The notes: generated by a model not told the origin, from the letters alone. DNA of 64,000 bases from Zobellia nedashkovskayae (GCF_015330125.1 NZ_JADDXR010000002.1:2740685-2804684), one strand, 5' to 3'; positions 1 to 10,093 are shown, counted from the first letter of the stretch. Translations and numbers: made by a program.

Positions 1-736
1 GGCGCCTATTCCTGCAAAGAGCGATTTGAGTTTGGCTAATGTATTTTTTTCTTATACTTCTGATGAGGTGCTTCGTAATCATATGATTGAGTATGTGCAG
101 GGTAAGCGCAATGCTGAACAGCATGTAATCATAATTGCAGATGACAAGAATAAAAAGGTTAAGGAGCAATTGTTGTTAGGTTTCCCTGGAGCGGATACTT
201 TAAAAGTAACTCAGGAAGAGAAAAATATTGGTATTGATATAGAGAAGTTGACAGAACTTCTTTCTGAAGAAGCTGATAACTGGGTGTTCGTGGAAACTGA
301 TAATTTTAAATTGGTGTCAAGTGTGAGTTCTATTTTGAATTCAATGAACATAAAAGATAGAAAGGTGCGCATGTTCACAACGAACAAGAACAATGCTTTT
401 GATAATGAGGTAATCAGTAATTCCCATTTATCCAACCTACACTTTACATATCCTTCCGTATATAAAATAGGATCTAACGATTCTTTTTCTAAACGCTACG
501 AAAAAAGATTTGGCACCACGCCAGATAGGTATGCCGTGCGTGGTTTTGATCTTACTTTCGATATTTTATTGAAGTTGGCTTATAAGAATAATATGGTGGA
601 AGCTTCTAAGTTTATTGGTGAAACTGAATATTCTGGTAGTAAGTTCGACTATGAAAAGGAGGGTGCTTCAGGATATTTTAATCAATCATCATACATTCTA
701 ATGTTTGAAGACCTTCGTATTCAAGAAATTGAGTAA
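1..736 (+). CDS. LysM/PBP1-type substrate-binding-like protein, C-terminal part (5' truncated)
   Basis: The reading frame is open from base 2, so the gene starts outside the window and only about 244 C-terminal residues are visible. The fragment reads like the second half of a type-1 periplasmic-binding-protein fold. It has alternating hydrophobic strands and helices (HVIIIADD, NWVFVETDN, KVRMFTTN) and a late segment FSKRYEKRFGTTPDRYAVRG, which resembles the end of branched-chain amino-acid receptor domains. In Flavobacteriaceae such domains are often fused behind N-terminal LysM repeats; that N-terminal part is not visible here and is inferred. The ligand is unknown. A TTG at 26 could be mistaken for a start, but in-frame coding continues upstream of it. 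Confidence 0.7.
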   Translation, partial: APIPAKSDLSLANVFFSYTSDEVLRNHMIEYVQGKRNAEQHVIIIADDKNKKVKEQLLLGFPGADTLKVTQEEKNIGIDIEKLTELLSEEADNWVFVETDNFKLVSSVSSILNSMNIKDRKVRMFTTNKNNAFDNEVISNSHLSNLHFTYPSVYKIGSNDSFSKRYEKRFGTTPDRYAVRGFDLTFDILLKLAYKNNMVEASKFIGETEYSGSKFDYEKEGASGYFNQSSYILMFEDLRIQEIE

Positions 737-779
737 GTCTAGAAATCACTGAAATTAATTTCTTTTTTATATGAGGTAG

Positions 780-832
780 TACTAACTTAGAGCTTACGAA
801 TAGAGCTATTAATTCTAAACCCTAAGTTAGTA
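780..832 (+). promoter_or_regulatory. Inverted repeat overlapping the osmC start codon
   Basis: TACTAACTTAG (780-790) is the exact reverse complement of CTAAGTTAGTA (822-832), an 11-bp stem around a 31-nt loop. The right arm ends on the A of the osmC ATG (832-834). In mRNA this would place the start codon at the base of a stem; as DNA it could be an operator. The loop also holds a direct repeat TAGAGCT. The repeat is seen directly. A regulatory role is inference. Confidence 0.55.
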
Positions 833-1236
833 TGACATCAAAAGTAACCTATAACGGAGATTTAAGAACCACTTGCGAACATATGCGGTCTGGTGATACT
901 TTTATTACAGATGCTCCTGTAGATAATAACGGGCTAGGACAAGCCTTTTCGCCAACGGACACTGTGGCAACCGGATTGGGAAGTTGTATGATTACCATGA
1001 TGGGAATTAAAGCCAAGGGTATGGGATTGAGATTAGAGGGCTCTACCGTTGAAATTAAAAAACACATGGCTGCCGAGCCAAGAAGAATATCTAAAATTGA
1101 AGCGAAACTGATTTTGCCTTCTATCGCTTCCGATAAGGAAAGGAAGATTTTAGAGAATACCGCTAACACGTGTCCTGTACTTTACAGCTTGCATCCAGAT
1201 ATAGAAAAAGTAATAACATTCCATTGGGAACTTTAA
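832..1236 (+). CDS. OsmC/Ohr family thiol peroxidase-like protein
   Basis: This 134-residue protein matches the OsmC fold family, small cytoplasmic dimers that reduce organic hydroperoxides with two cysteines. The expected residues are present: Cys52 in GLGSCMITMMG, at the start of the central helix, and Cys114 in NTCPVLYSLHP. The length is normal for the short YhfA/OsmC-like branch. The start at 832 follows an unusual inverted repeat whose right arm touches the ATG. The 3' end overlaps the likely start of the next gene (1224), suggesting translational coupling. The substrate (organic peroxide or other) cannot be told from sequence, and Ohr is not clearly distinguishable from OsmC or YhfA. 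Confidence 0.9.
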   Translation: MTSKVTYNGDLRTTCEHMRSGDTFITDAPVDNNGLGQAFSPTDTVATGLGSCMITMMGIKAKGMGLRLEGSTVEIKKHMAAEPRRISKIEAKLILPSIASDKERKILENTANTCPVLYSLHPDIEKVITFHWEL

Positions 1237-1751
1237 AACACGGTCTTTTTTTACTTTGTTTTTGTATGTTCGGAACTGTTTCTTCTCAAGAAGAGGAAAC
1301 AATTACTTGGAGCGCAGATAGAAAGTTGCAATGGTCAGATTTTAAAGGAACTTATTTTAAAACCCATTGGGCCGCCGCTACAACTGCAAGTGGAGTTAGT
1401 TATTCATTTTCTTCTTTTAAGAAAGATGGTCAGATATATCTAGATTTTGTAGTTAAGAGTGAGTTTATTCCTGGAAAATCATGGTATCGTCCAGAGGTGT
1501 GCGATTCCGTTATTTTAAGCCATGAGCAGTTACACTTTGATATATCAGAGCTCTATGCAAGAAAAATGCGGGAGCGGCTCTCTGAGGCTCAGTTTACGAT
1601 GAATGCCAAGAAGGAAGTGAAAGTCATTTACAAGACTATTCTAAAAGAGTTGAATGATTTTCAGAATAAATACGATAGGGAAACCAATTTCTCTCAAGAT
1701 TTGGAAAAACAAATACTTTGGAACCAGCAGATTAAAACTGCTCTTAAATAA
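1224..1751 (+). CDS. DUF922 domain secreted protein, putative zinc protease-like
   Basis: This is a secreted protein of about 175 residues belonging to the DUF922 family. The motif HEQLHFD (about residues 100-106) resembles an HExxH zinc-binding site. The start is uncertain. The frame is open back to an ATG at 1170, but that extension only re-reads osmC. A TTG at 1224 gives a good signal peptide (GTLKHGLFLLCFCMFGTVSSQ, cut before Gln-Glu) and overlaps the osmC stop by 13 bases, so I prefer it. The next ATG (1266) would cut the signal peptide in half. The family name implies protease activity, but no activity is shown by the sequence alone. Confidence 0.75.
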   Translation: MGTLKHGLFLLCFCMFGTVSSQEEETITWSADRKLQWSDFKGTYFKTHWAAATTASGVSYSFSSFKKDGQIYLDFVVKSEFIPGKSWYRPEVCDSVILSHEQLHFDISELYARKMRERLSEAQFTMNAKKEVKVIYKTILKELNDFQNKYDRETNFSQDLEKQILWNQQIKTALK

Positions 1752-1789
1752 AAAAGCCCTCTCAGAGTAGAACTCTAAGAAGGCTTTTT
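1751..1789. terminator. Bidirectional intrinsic terminator
   Basis: An imperfect hairpin with outer stem AAAAAGCC/GGCTTTTT, inner stems TCT/AGA and AGAGT/ACTCT, and A- and T-tracts on both sides. It sits between the convergent DUF922 gene (ends 1751) and the barrel gene (ends 1808), so it can serve both strands. Confidence 0.8.
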
Positions 1790-1807
1790 GTTATTTTTTT
1801 TGATTTC

Positions 1808-2338
1808 TTAAAACCTGAAAGATGCGCCTATAGTTAAAAAGGCAACTCCATAACCAGCTTCTGCAAAACCGGCAATGCTATCCGTAAAATACCAACGCCC
1901 ACCAACAAAAGCTGTAGCACCTGGTCTGCTGTTTAAATCGCTAAATTCATCTCCGCCTAGAAGTCTAACAGAGGCCATAACCCCACCATAAACGTCAAGA
2001 TTATCAACATCTAATCCTGTATAATGGTAAGCTCCGCGTACACCTATAATTGTATAGGACCAGCTATAATCATTACCAAAGAAATCATTGTCATAAGTGA
2101 ATCTTTTATAACCAAGGTAACCTCCTAGACTTACAACACCAGGACCAGGAACATCCCAAACACCTCTTTCGTAACTAGCGCTAAAAACAGGACTTTGAGT
2201 AGAGGTAGAGTATCCTCCATAATAACCTCCTAGACCAATACCGGCGTTAATGGCATTTGTACCTACTTCAAACTCTTGGGCAGAAGCAAATTGTACTAAG
2301 AAGGCAAAGGTTGCTAATAATGTAATTGTTTTTTTCAT
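1808..2338 (-). CDS. Outer-membrane beta-barrel protein, small
   Basis: The ATG at 2338 gives a textbook signal peptide (MKKTITLLATFAFLVQFASA, cleaved before QEFEVG). The frame runs open 20 codons further upstream, but that extension lacks signal character. The mature protein, about 155 residues, is rich in Gly, Tyr and alternating hydrophobics (GIGLGGYYGGYS, YTIIGVRGAYHY, FVGGRWYFTD) and ends in the aromatic FRF typical of outer-membrane barrels. It is probably an eight-stranded barrel of the kind common in flavobacteria. No specific function can be assigned. It is monocistronic, with a shared terminator at its 3' side. Confidence 0.8.
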   Translation of the reverse strand: MKKTITLLATFAFLVQFASAQEFEVGTNAINAGIGLGGYYGGYSTSTQSPVFSASYERGVWDVPGPGVVSLGGYLGYKRFTYDNDFFGNDYSWSYTIIGVRGAYHYTGLDVDNLDVYGGVMASVRLLGGDEFSDLNSRPGATAFVGGRWYFTDSIAGFAEAGYGVAFLTIGASFRF

Positions 2339-2524
2339 TTTAGTAATGTTTAGTGTAAAGTCGTTATTTAGAAATAATGCTGGGGTAAAAATACACACAT
2401 ATTTTAAATAACATTCCTTCTGCTTCTATTTTTTAGTTTGTCGTAAAATTGAATTCTTAGCTTGGATGTATTTGGTGTTGAGGTAGGTAAAGGAATTTGG
2501 GCTGAAGTTTGTTTTGGTTGAAAG

Positions 2525-3082
2525 TTATTTCCACAATACGGTGCCATTCATGGTCAAAATTGCATTCGTTTTTGTATTGATAACTGTAGTTTCTGAAAAT
2601 ATAACTTCTTTTTTATCAAAATCTATTGAATAATTAGAACCACAATCTATAAAAGACCCAAAGTTAGGTGAAGCACAAGCATGTTTATACTCTGTGCCAT
2701 CTATTGTAATATTCATGGATAATGATTTGCTGGCATCACTTGTTGATGATTCTCCAAGGTCTAGTCCAATAATAATGAAGTTGTTTTGGAGGTCACTAGG
2801 AATAGGTCCGTTTTCGTCTATTTTAGTTTTATCGTCGGTAATGATTATGGTTTTGCTATTTCCTGTTAGATCTGACCGCCCCGTGGCTATGTTGCCAATT
2901 TTTAAAGAAGAGCCTATATCTGATGTTTCATCTCCGGATAATTGTATCGTTCCTGAAGCATTTAGGTTGTCAGAACTGCCTTCTTCATTCGTAGAGTCAT
3001 TGTTGCAGGCCATAGATAAACTTAAGCCAAGCAAAAGTAGGTTAGTGCGATAGTGTTGAAGATTTATTAGAAGGCGGTTCAT
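2525..3082 (-). CDS. Hypothetical lipoprotein
   Basis: This 185-residue protein has a hydrophobic N-terminus ending in the lipobox-like LSMAC (Cys26), followed by an acidic, Asn/Ser-rich linker (NNDSTNEEGSSD). The rest is a beta-rich domain with two cysteines in KHACASPNFGSFIDCG that could form a disulfide. I recognise no family. It is the first (upstream-most on the plus map) of three neighbouring minus-strand lipoprotein genes (2525-4125) that share this layout but not obvious sequence similarity. Confidence 0.65.
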   Translation of the reverse strand: MNRLLINLQHYRTNLLLLGLSLSMACNNDSTNEEGSSDNLNASGTIQLSGDETSDIGSSLKIGNIATGRSDLTGNSKTIIITDDKTKIDENGPIPSDLQNNFIIIGLDLGESSTSDASKSLSMNITIDGTEYKHACASPNFGSFIDCGSNYSIDFDKKEVIFSETTVINTKTNAILTMNGTVLWK

Positions 3083-3121
3083 CTATTAAGAACATTTTGA
3101 GGTTAAGTTTGGTTTATTGAA

Positions 3122-3406
3122 TTAATTAGTTGCGTCGCAATTAGCGGCATAAAATTCTAATTGTGTTTTTTGTTCTGCATCTATAAAATCGTTACAGGTA
3201 TCTAAAATCCTGGCTACATCAGCATTTATTTCGGTGCAATTCCGGTCTTGGTCGTTCCACTTTTCGTCTATGTCTAACATTAAGTTGGCACAGTCAAGTG
3301 CTTTTTGTGTTTCGCTAAGGTCGTCTACCGCATCTTTTACTGAACAGTTTATTAACATTGCTAATGCTAAAAGAAAAGCTGCAAAATAGAATAATGATTT
3401 TTTCAT
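3122..3406 (-). CDS. Small hypothetical lipoprotein
   Basis: 94 residues. A signal peptide ends in the lipobox MLINC (Cys21). The short mature part is helical and cysteine-rich (ALDCANLMLD, DRNCTEIN, LDTCNDF, AANCDATN), so four cysteines besides the lipid-bearing one could pair into a small helical bundle. The gene sits between two other lipoprotein genes on the same strand. No family is recognised; the regular signal and lipobox make it a real gene despite its size. Confidence 0.65.
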   Translation of the reverse strand: MKKSLFYFAAFLLALAMLINCSVKDAVDDLSETQKALDCANLMLDIDEKWNDQDRNCTEINADVARILDTCNDFIDAEQKTQLEFYAANCDATN

Positions 3407-3435
3407 GGTGTTGGTTGGATTTTATGAATTGTTGG

Positions 3436-4125
3436 TTATTGTTCGTTGTAGTCAAAATGATAGTCAACGAACTTGCCGTCGGTTACGTCAATGGATGTAC
3501 CCTCTTCGGTTTTTCCTGCAAAACTGAACTCACCAGAAAATTTTTGATTTTCGAAATCAATCGCGGTAATTTTTAGATATATATTATCTACTTCTTCAAG
3601 GTTCGGGTTGTCATCATCATCATCATCATCATCTGTCACATCTGCTTCGTAATAATTGGCAATCACTCCTTCATGAAGAAAGTCTACTAGAGGTGAATCC
3701 CATGTTTTGCCAATCTTTAGGGAGGAAAAATCTTCTCCTACCGCCCATATTATAACTGCTTTAGTATTTTCAAAACCTAAGCTTATGTCAAATCCGGAAA
3801 TGTATACCATATATATTCCATCATTTTTTGTAATACTAGAGGGAGTAGTTATAAATTGTTCAAGACTTTCTGAAGATTGAAACTCTTCTCCGTTGGCCGT
3901 AGCAGTCATGGAACCGGTGTATACGGTTTCCTCTTCCTGCTGCTCCTGATCGTTTTCTTCTTCTTCTTCTTCTTCTTCTTCGGTTTTATCGTCTATATCT
4001 TCTATTTGGTCTGTAAGGTCTTCCGCAAGGTCATTTGCTGGGTGACTTTCGCATCCTGTAAATAAGCAAAATGGAATAAGGATAAAAATTAGGAGAAAGC
4101 GCTGGTAAATTTTTTTCTGTTCCAT
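3436..4125 (-). CDS. Hypothetical lipoprotein with acidic low-complexity runs
   Basis: I place the start at the ATG at 4125 (MEQKKIYQRF), 15 codons inside the open frame, because it gives a normal lipoprotein signal with lipobox LFTGC (Cys25). The mature protein has a long acidic linker with nine consecutive Glu, then a beta-rich domain (EFQSSESLEQF, IYMVYISGFD, FSGEFSFAGKTEEG) interrupted by a run of eight Asp. The Glu and Asp runs are encoded by (TTC)n and (TCA)n microsatellites on the plus strand. The beta domain resembles small DUF-type lipoprotein domains that detect or bind extracellular ligands, but I cannot name it. Confidence 0.65.
   Translation of the reverse strand: MEQKKIYQRFLLIFILIPFCLFTGCESHPANDLAEDLTDQIEDIDDKTEEEEEEEEENDQEQQEEETVYTGSMTATANGEEFQSSESLEQFITTPSSITKNDGIYMVYISGFDISLGFENTKAVIIWAVGEDFSSLKIGKTWDSPLVDFLHEGVIANYYEADVTDDDDDDDDNPNLEEVDNIYLKITAIDFENQKFSGEFSFAGKTEEGTSIDVTDGKFVDYHFDYNEQ
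3611..3633. repeat. TCA trinucleotide microsatellite (codes poly-Asp)
   Basis: Seven and two-thirds TCA units in a row inside the 3436-4125 lipoprotein gene; on the coding strand they read as a run of Asp codons. Slippage would change the length of the Asp run without shifting the frame. Confidence 0.9.
3955..3981. repeat. TTC trinucleotide microsatellite (codes poly-Glu)
   Basis: Nine uninterrupted TTC units; on the minus strand they are GAA codons giving nine Glu in the linker just after the lipid anchor of the 3436-4125 lipoprotein. In-frame length variation is possible. Confidence 0.9.
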
Positions 4126-4267
4126 AACAATTGGTTGTTTGGTTTGGTGTGATGAAAGTAATAACAACATGCATAGCTTCCGATTAGCATTTATTAACTG
4201 TGATGTTGCGCAAGATATGCGTAGGTTTTTTTAAGGTAATCGTAATCTGTATGTTGTATTGTGTAGA

Positions 4268-4347
4268 AACCTCAAAAAGAACAGTTTACCCATATATTTT
4301 CAGGCTAGCGTAGTGCTCGTTTCTGATAAACTGTTAAATTTGAGGTT
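4268..4347 (+). promoter_or_regulatory. Long inverted repeat in the leader of the histidine kinase gene
   Basis: The left arm 4268-4288 and right arm 4327-4347 are 21 bases each. They match as two perfect 9-bp blocks, AACCTCAAA and AACAGTTTA, with three mismatched bases between them (18 of 21 paired). The loop is 38 nt. The right arm ends 19 bases before the chosen ATG at 4367, so as RNA it would be a strong leader hairpin next to the ribosome landing site. There is no T-tract, so it is not a terminator. The structure is seen directly; the role is inference. Confidence 0.6.
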
Positions 4348-4366
4348 GAACAAACATCTATTATCC

Positions 4367-6442
4367 ATGCCTTTATACAGAATAAAAGTGCTTGTCTTAT
4401 TGTTCTTCTTATCTGTACTTGGCTTAAGTGCGCAACACGCTAAAATAGATAGTTTAAATTCTCTCCTTGAAAAAACAGTAGTAAAAGATTCGGTTAGGTT
4501 GAATGTTTTAAATGAGTTAGTATATACATATTATTCTATTGATCCCAATACCGGTATTAAATTATCTAAAGAAGCCCTACGTCTAGGTTTTGAACTTGAA
4601 AATCACAAAGCTATAGCAACCAGTTATGCATATCAAGGTCACAACTATAGTGCCATTGGAGAAGATTCATTAGCACTGGACTCCTATGATAGGGCTATGG
4701 AGATAAGGGAGAAAAATAATAATTTAAAGGGTGTGGCCAGACTAATTTATAACAAAGGATTGGTGTACTTTAATGAATCTGACTATGCCCGTGCAAACGA
4801 TAATAATAGAAAAGCCTATGTAATTTTTGAGAAGGAGAAGGATAGTTTTCTGATGGCTAAAATGTTGAACAGTATAGGAATAAACTACATGTATCTTTCT
4901 CAGTACCCCAAAGCTATTAAAAGCTATCTTGATGCCAAACGTATTTATGAGGACTTAAATTTAACCGGTGACAAGCAATATGCCTCCATTCTTAGCAACA
5001 TTGGTCTGTTGTATGCTAGGTTAGAAAAATTTGATGAGTCTGAGGGCTATCAAAAGCAAGCTTTAGATTTTTTTAAGGAGAATGATTTTCAGGAAGGGGT
5101 GGCTAATGCACTCACTAATCTTGGAAGGGTCTACAACCATAAGGGTGATTCTAAAAAAGCCATTGAAAGTTATAAGCAAGCTTATGATATTATGGAAAAA
5201 AATAGCAATGAGAGGGGTATGGCCAGTGCTCTTACCAATACGGGTATTGCGTTTGTTGAAATGGGTGATTATATAGAAGCCATTCCCTATTTTAATAAGA
5301 CTAAAAAAATTTATGAAAAACTAAAGAACACGAACAACTTGGCAATAGTGCATCGTAATTTGGGAGATTGTTACGCTCTTGGTGAAGATGTAAATTTTAA
5401 ACTGGCTGAGAAAAACTATGAAAGTTCTTTTCAATATGCAAAAGAAGCAGGTAGTATAAACCTTCAGTTTAACGCGCTAGATCAGTTAGCGATCTTGCAA
5501 GTTAAAATGGGTGATTACAAAAGAGCCTACACTAATAAAACGAAGGCTGTAGTTTTACGTGATAGTTTTTCTTCTGCCGAAAAGAAAGAGGAAATAGCCC
5601 TTCTTGAGGCCGATTATGAATACGAAAAGGAAAAGTCAGAACTGCAATCTGACTATGAAAAGAAACAAGCCGTTTCAAAAGCAGAGATGGCACGTCAGCA
5701 TTTAATGATTACAGGACTTTCCATAGGGGCTTTGTTAATTGTTTTGTTTTCAACAGTAGCTTTTCAGCTATACAGGAAACGGGAAAAAGTAATGTCTGAA
5801 AAGAAGCTCTCGGAATTCAAGACCAAAGTAGCGGAGACAGAGTTAAAGGCATTGCGATCACAGATGAATCCACATTTTATATTCAATGCTATGAATTCCA
5901 TAAGTGATTATATGGCTAAGAACGATGTGAAGACTGCAAATAACTTTCTTATAAAATTTTCTAAGTTGATTAGGGCTATTTTAGAGAGTTCTGAGAAAAA
6001 ATGGATTTCCTTAGAAGAAGATATCAACCTTACGGAGCTTTATATGGAAATAGAATCCCTGCGCTTAAAAGATAAATTTTTACATAGTTTCAAGGTTGAC
6101 GATAACGTGGATGTAGAGAATACTATGGTTCCGCCATTAATTTTACAACCTTTTATAGAAAATAGTATTTGGCACGGTATATCTCAAAAAAAGACGATGG
6201 GCCATATCGATGTGTCCGTTAAAATCGAAAATCAGTTTTTGGTTTGTACCGTAGATGATGATGGAGTAGGGCGAAAGAATGGTACCAATACAATGGGTAA
6301 GACCTCAATGGGGTTGAAAATAACGAAAAACAGACTAGATATAATAAATCAATTAAAAAAGGAAAACGGAAGTATCCACATGTTCGATAAGAAAGAAGGA
6401 TTTCGTGTTGAGCTAAAGTTACCTTTAGAACTTCAATTCTAA
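4367..6442 (+). CDS. TPR-domain sensor histidine kinase, LytS/YehU type
   Basis: This 691-residue membrane kinase starts with a signal-like segment (VLVLLFFLSVLGLSAQ). It is followed by about 390 residues of tetratricopeptide repeats facing the periplasm, a coiled-coil stretch, and one membrane helix (about 447-467, ITGLSIGALLIVLFSTVAF). The cytoplasmic part has the His_kinase family block LRSQMNPHFIFNAMNSI with the phospho-accepting His503, then an ATPase domain with the N-box PFIENSIWHG and the G-box DDDGVGRKN. I chose the ATG at 4367; a TTG-initiated extension to 4259 covers an inverted repeat instead of coding-like sequence. Its partner regulator starts 8 bases downstream. The ligand is unknown. 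Confidence 0.9.
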   Translation: MPLYRIKVLVLLFFLSVLGLSAQHAKIDSLNSLLEKTVVKDSVRLNVLNELVYTYYSIDPNTGIKLSKEALRLGFELENHKAIATSYAYQGHNYSAIGEDSLALDSYDRAMEIREKNNNLKGVARLIYNKGLVYFNESDYARANDNNRKAYVIFEKEKDSFLMAKMLNSIGINYMYLSQYPKAIKSYLDAKRIYEDLNLTGDKQYASILSNIGLLYARLEKFDESEGYQKQALDFFKENDFQEGVANALTNLGRVYNHKGDSKKAIESYKQAYDIMEKNSNERGMASALTNTGIAFVEMGDYIEAIPYFNKTKKIYEKLKNTNNLAIVHRNLGDCYALGEDVNFKLAEKNYESSFQYAKEAGSINLQFNALDQLAILQVKMGDYKRAYTNKTKAVVLRDSFSSAEKKEEIALLEADYEYEKEKSELQSDYEKKQAVSKAEMARQHLMITGLSIGALLIVLFSTVAFQLYRKREKVMSEKKLSEFKTKVAETELKALRSQMNPHFIFNAMNSISDYMAKNDVKTANNFLIKFSKLIRAILESSEKKWISLEEDINLTELYMEIESLRLKDKFLHSFKVDDNVDVENTMVPPLILQPFIENSIWHGISQKKTMGHIDVSVKIENQFLVCTVDDDGVGRKNGTNTMGKTSMGLKITKNRLDIINQLKKENGSIHMFDKKEGFRVELKLPLELQF

Positions 6443-6449
6443 CTACTAT

Positions 6450-7196
6450 ATGTTAAATGCAATTATCATAGATGATGAAAAGCACTGTCAAAACAGATTG
6501 CTGTTATTGTTGAAATCGTTTGATACTATTAATGTACTTAAAACGGCCTCTACTTTTCAAGAGGGTTTGGAAGCTATAAAAAAGTACAGTCCCCAAGTGG
6601 TTTTTTTAGATGTGCAATTGCATAATAGAACCGGTTTTGAACTTCTCCGAGCTGTACCGAACATTAATTTTGAAGTGATTTTTGCTACGGGATATGATAA
6701 TTATGCTTTGGAAGCTTTTAAATATTCAGCCTTGGATTATCTTTTAAAACCTATTGATGAAGATGATTTGAATATTGCGCTTGGGAAGTTGAATAAGAAA
6801 ATTTCTTTACAAGAGATTTCAGAAAAAATGGAAGTTCTGTTCCATAATTTAAAAGATAGGAAAGCAAGTGGTTTTAAGAAAATAGCAGTTCCTACCGTAG
6901 ACGGGCTATCTATGATTGCAATAAATGATATCGTACGTTGTCAATCAGACGTCAACTACACACACTTATTTTTAAAGACCGATAGAAAACTGACCGTAGC
7001 AAAAACATTAAAATATTTTGAGGCACTTTTAGAAAAACATCATTTTTATAGAACACATCAATCACATCTTATTAATTTAACCTTTGTAGATAAATATGTA
7101 AAAGGTAAAGGAGGTTATGCGCTAATGAACGATGGCTCGCACATAGAAGTTGCTGTGCGAAGAAAAGAAGACTTTTTGAAAAAATTAATGAGTTAA
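6450..7196 (+). CDS. LytTR-family response regulator
   Basis: 248 residues. The N-terminal receiver domain has the acidic pocket IIDDE (residues 6-10), the phosphorylation site Asp54 in VFLDVQL and the conserved Lys100 in YLLKPID. The C-terminal LytTR DNA-binding domain (about 145-248) contains FYRTHQSHLINL, typical of the family. The gene follows the TPR kinase with only 7 bases between, so the two make one two-component system. LytTR regulators usually bind direct repeats upstream of a few target genes. The inverted repeat in the kinase leader is a candidate place to look, though it is not a direct repeat. Confidence 0.92.
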   Translation: MLNAIIIDDEKHCQNRLLLLLKSFDTINVLKTASTFQEGLEAIKKYSPQVVFLDVQLHNRTGFELLRAVPNINFEVIFATGYDNYALEAFKYSALDYLLKPIDEDDLNIALGKLNKKISLQEISEKMEVLFHNLKDRKASGFKKIAVPTVDGLSMIAINDIVRCQSDVNYTHLFLKTDRKLTVAKTLKYFEALLEKHHFYRTHQSHLINLTFVDKYVKGKGGYALMNDGSHIEVAVRRKEDFLKKLMS

Positions 7197-7219
7197 AAAA
7201 ACCTCCCCGAAGGGAGGTT
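7194..7219 (-). terminator. Intrinsic terminator, mainly for the minus-strand isomerase gene
   Basis: A perfect 8-bp stem AACCTCCC/GGGAGGTT with a CGAA loop (TTCG on the minus strand). Read on the minus strand it is followed by a T-run made by the A-tract at 7194-7200, which overlaps the 3' end of the LytTR gene. The plus-strand side lacks a good T-tract. Confidence 0.75.
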
Positions 7220-7227
7220 GGTAAATT

Positions 7228-8097
7228 TTAAACGTCACAAATAGTAATACCCTCTTTAAGGGCAGCAATTTTATCGTCCCATGTGGGTATGAATTCTTGA
7301 GCAACATAGCCTGTGTAACCAGTTGCAAGAATCGCTTTCATTATAGCAGGGTAAAAAAGCTCTTGAGTATCGTTTATTTCATTTCTACCAGGGTTTCCTC
7401 CGGTATGGTAGTGACCAAAATATTGATTGTAGTCTTGAATGTTGCGAATAATATCACCTTCCATAATTTGCATATGGTAAATATCATAAAGCAATTTAAA
7501 GTTCTCGGAACCTATAGCTTTACAAAGTTCAACCCCCCATGGGGTGGTATCACACATATAATCTGGGTGATTCACTTTAGAGTTTAAAAGCTCCATTTGA
7601 AGAACAACGCCGTGCTTTTCTGCAATCGGCATTATTTTTTTAAGTCCTTCTGCGCAGTTTTTTAATCCCTCTGCATCGTCCATACCGTTTCGGTTTCCGC
7701 TAAAACAGATAAGGTTGGTGTACCCGGCAGCAGCTACTTTTGGAATATGTTGCGAATAGTCCGCTATCAGTTCTTCATGTAGAGAAAGGTCGTTCCAGCC
7801 TTTTTCAATACCAAAACCGGCTCCCCAACACATAGAGGAATGAATACCATATTTTTTCATTATAGGCCATTCTTCTGGGCCTGTAAGGTCCATTGCTTTG
7901 ATGCCAAGTTCGTTCAGGCTTTTTAAGAAATCTTCCAAAGGAATCTTTCCATAACACCAGCGACAAACACTATGGTTGATATTTTCTTTTAATTTTACGC
8001 TTTCTGTAGTAGAAGGTGCCATCGCATTCGTAGTTTTGCAGGCCACCAATCCAACCGATGCGGCGGCAGATGTACCGATAAATTTTCTTCTTTTCAT
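7228..8097 (-). CDS. TIM-barrel sugar isomerase/epimerase, hydroxypyruvate isomerase-like, exported
   Basis: 289 residues. The N-terminus MKRRKFIGTSAAASVGLVAC has a twin-arginine (RRKFIG) signal and a lipobox-like GLVAC (Cys20), so export by Tat and lipid anchoring are likely. The mature part is an AP-endonuclease-2-type TIM barrel (xylose isomerase-like). Candidate metal ligands are the Glu in LQMELLN, the Asp and His in LLYDIYHMQ, the His in YFGHYHTGG and the Glu in YVAQEF; these match the hydroxypyruvate isomerase (Hyi) branch. The true substrate is uncertain because exported family members in Bacteroidota are mostly untested. It is monocistronic. Confidence 0.8.
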   Translation of the reverse strand: MKRRKFIGTSAAASVGLVACKTTNAMAPSTTESVKLKENINHSVCRWCYGKIPLEDFLKSLNELGIKAMDLTGPEEWPIMKKYGIHSSMCWGAGFGIEKGWNDLSLHEELIADYSQHIPKVAAAGYTNLICFSGNRNGMDDAEGLKNCAEGLKKIMPIAEKHGVVLQMELLNSKVNHPDYMCDTTPWGVELCKAIGSENFKLLYDIYHMQIMEGDIIRNIQDYNQYFGHYHTGGNPGRNEINDTQELFYPAIMKAILATGYTGYVAQEFIPTWDDKIAALKEGITICDV

Positions 8098-8147
8098 AAT
8101 TTTTTGGCTATTAAGCGGAAATAAAGATAAAATATTTAGATTTAAAA

Positions 8148-10056
<1,909 letters not shown>

Positions 10057-10093
10057 AATAATGCCATTCTGGCATAATCTGGACAATTGGGCA

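Noticed and set aside
1170..1223. ATG at 1170 as start of the DUF922 gene
   Set aside because: The extra 18 codons merely re-read osmC in another frame and would spoil the signal peptide; the TTG at 1224 is better.
4259..4366. Upstream extension of the histidine kinase from a TTG at 4259
   Set aside because: The extension covers the long inverted repeat and lacks signal-peptide character; the ATG at 4367 gives a proper one.
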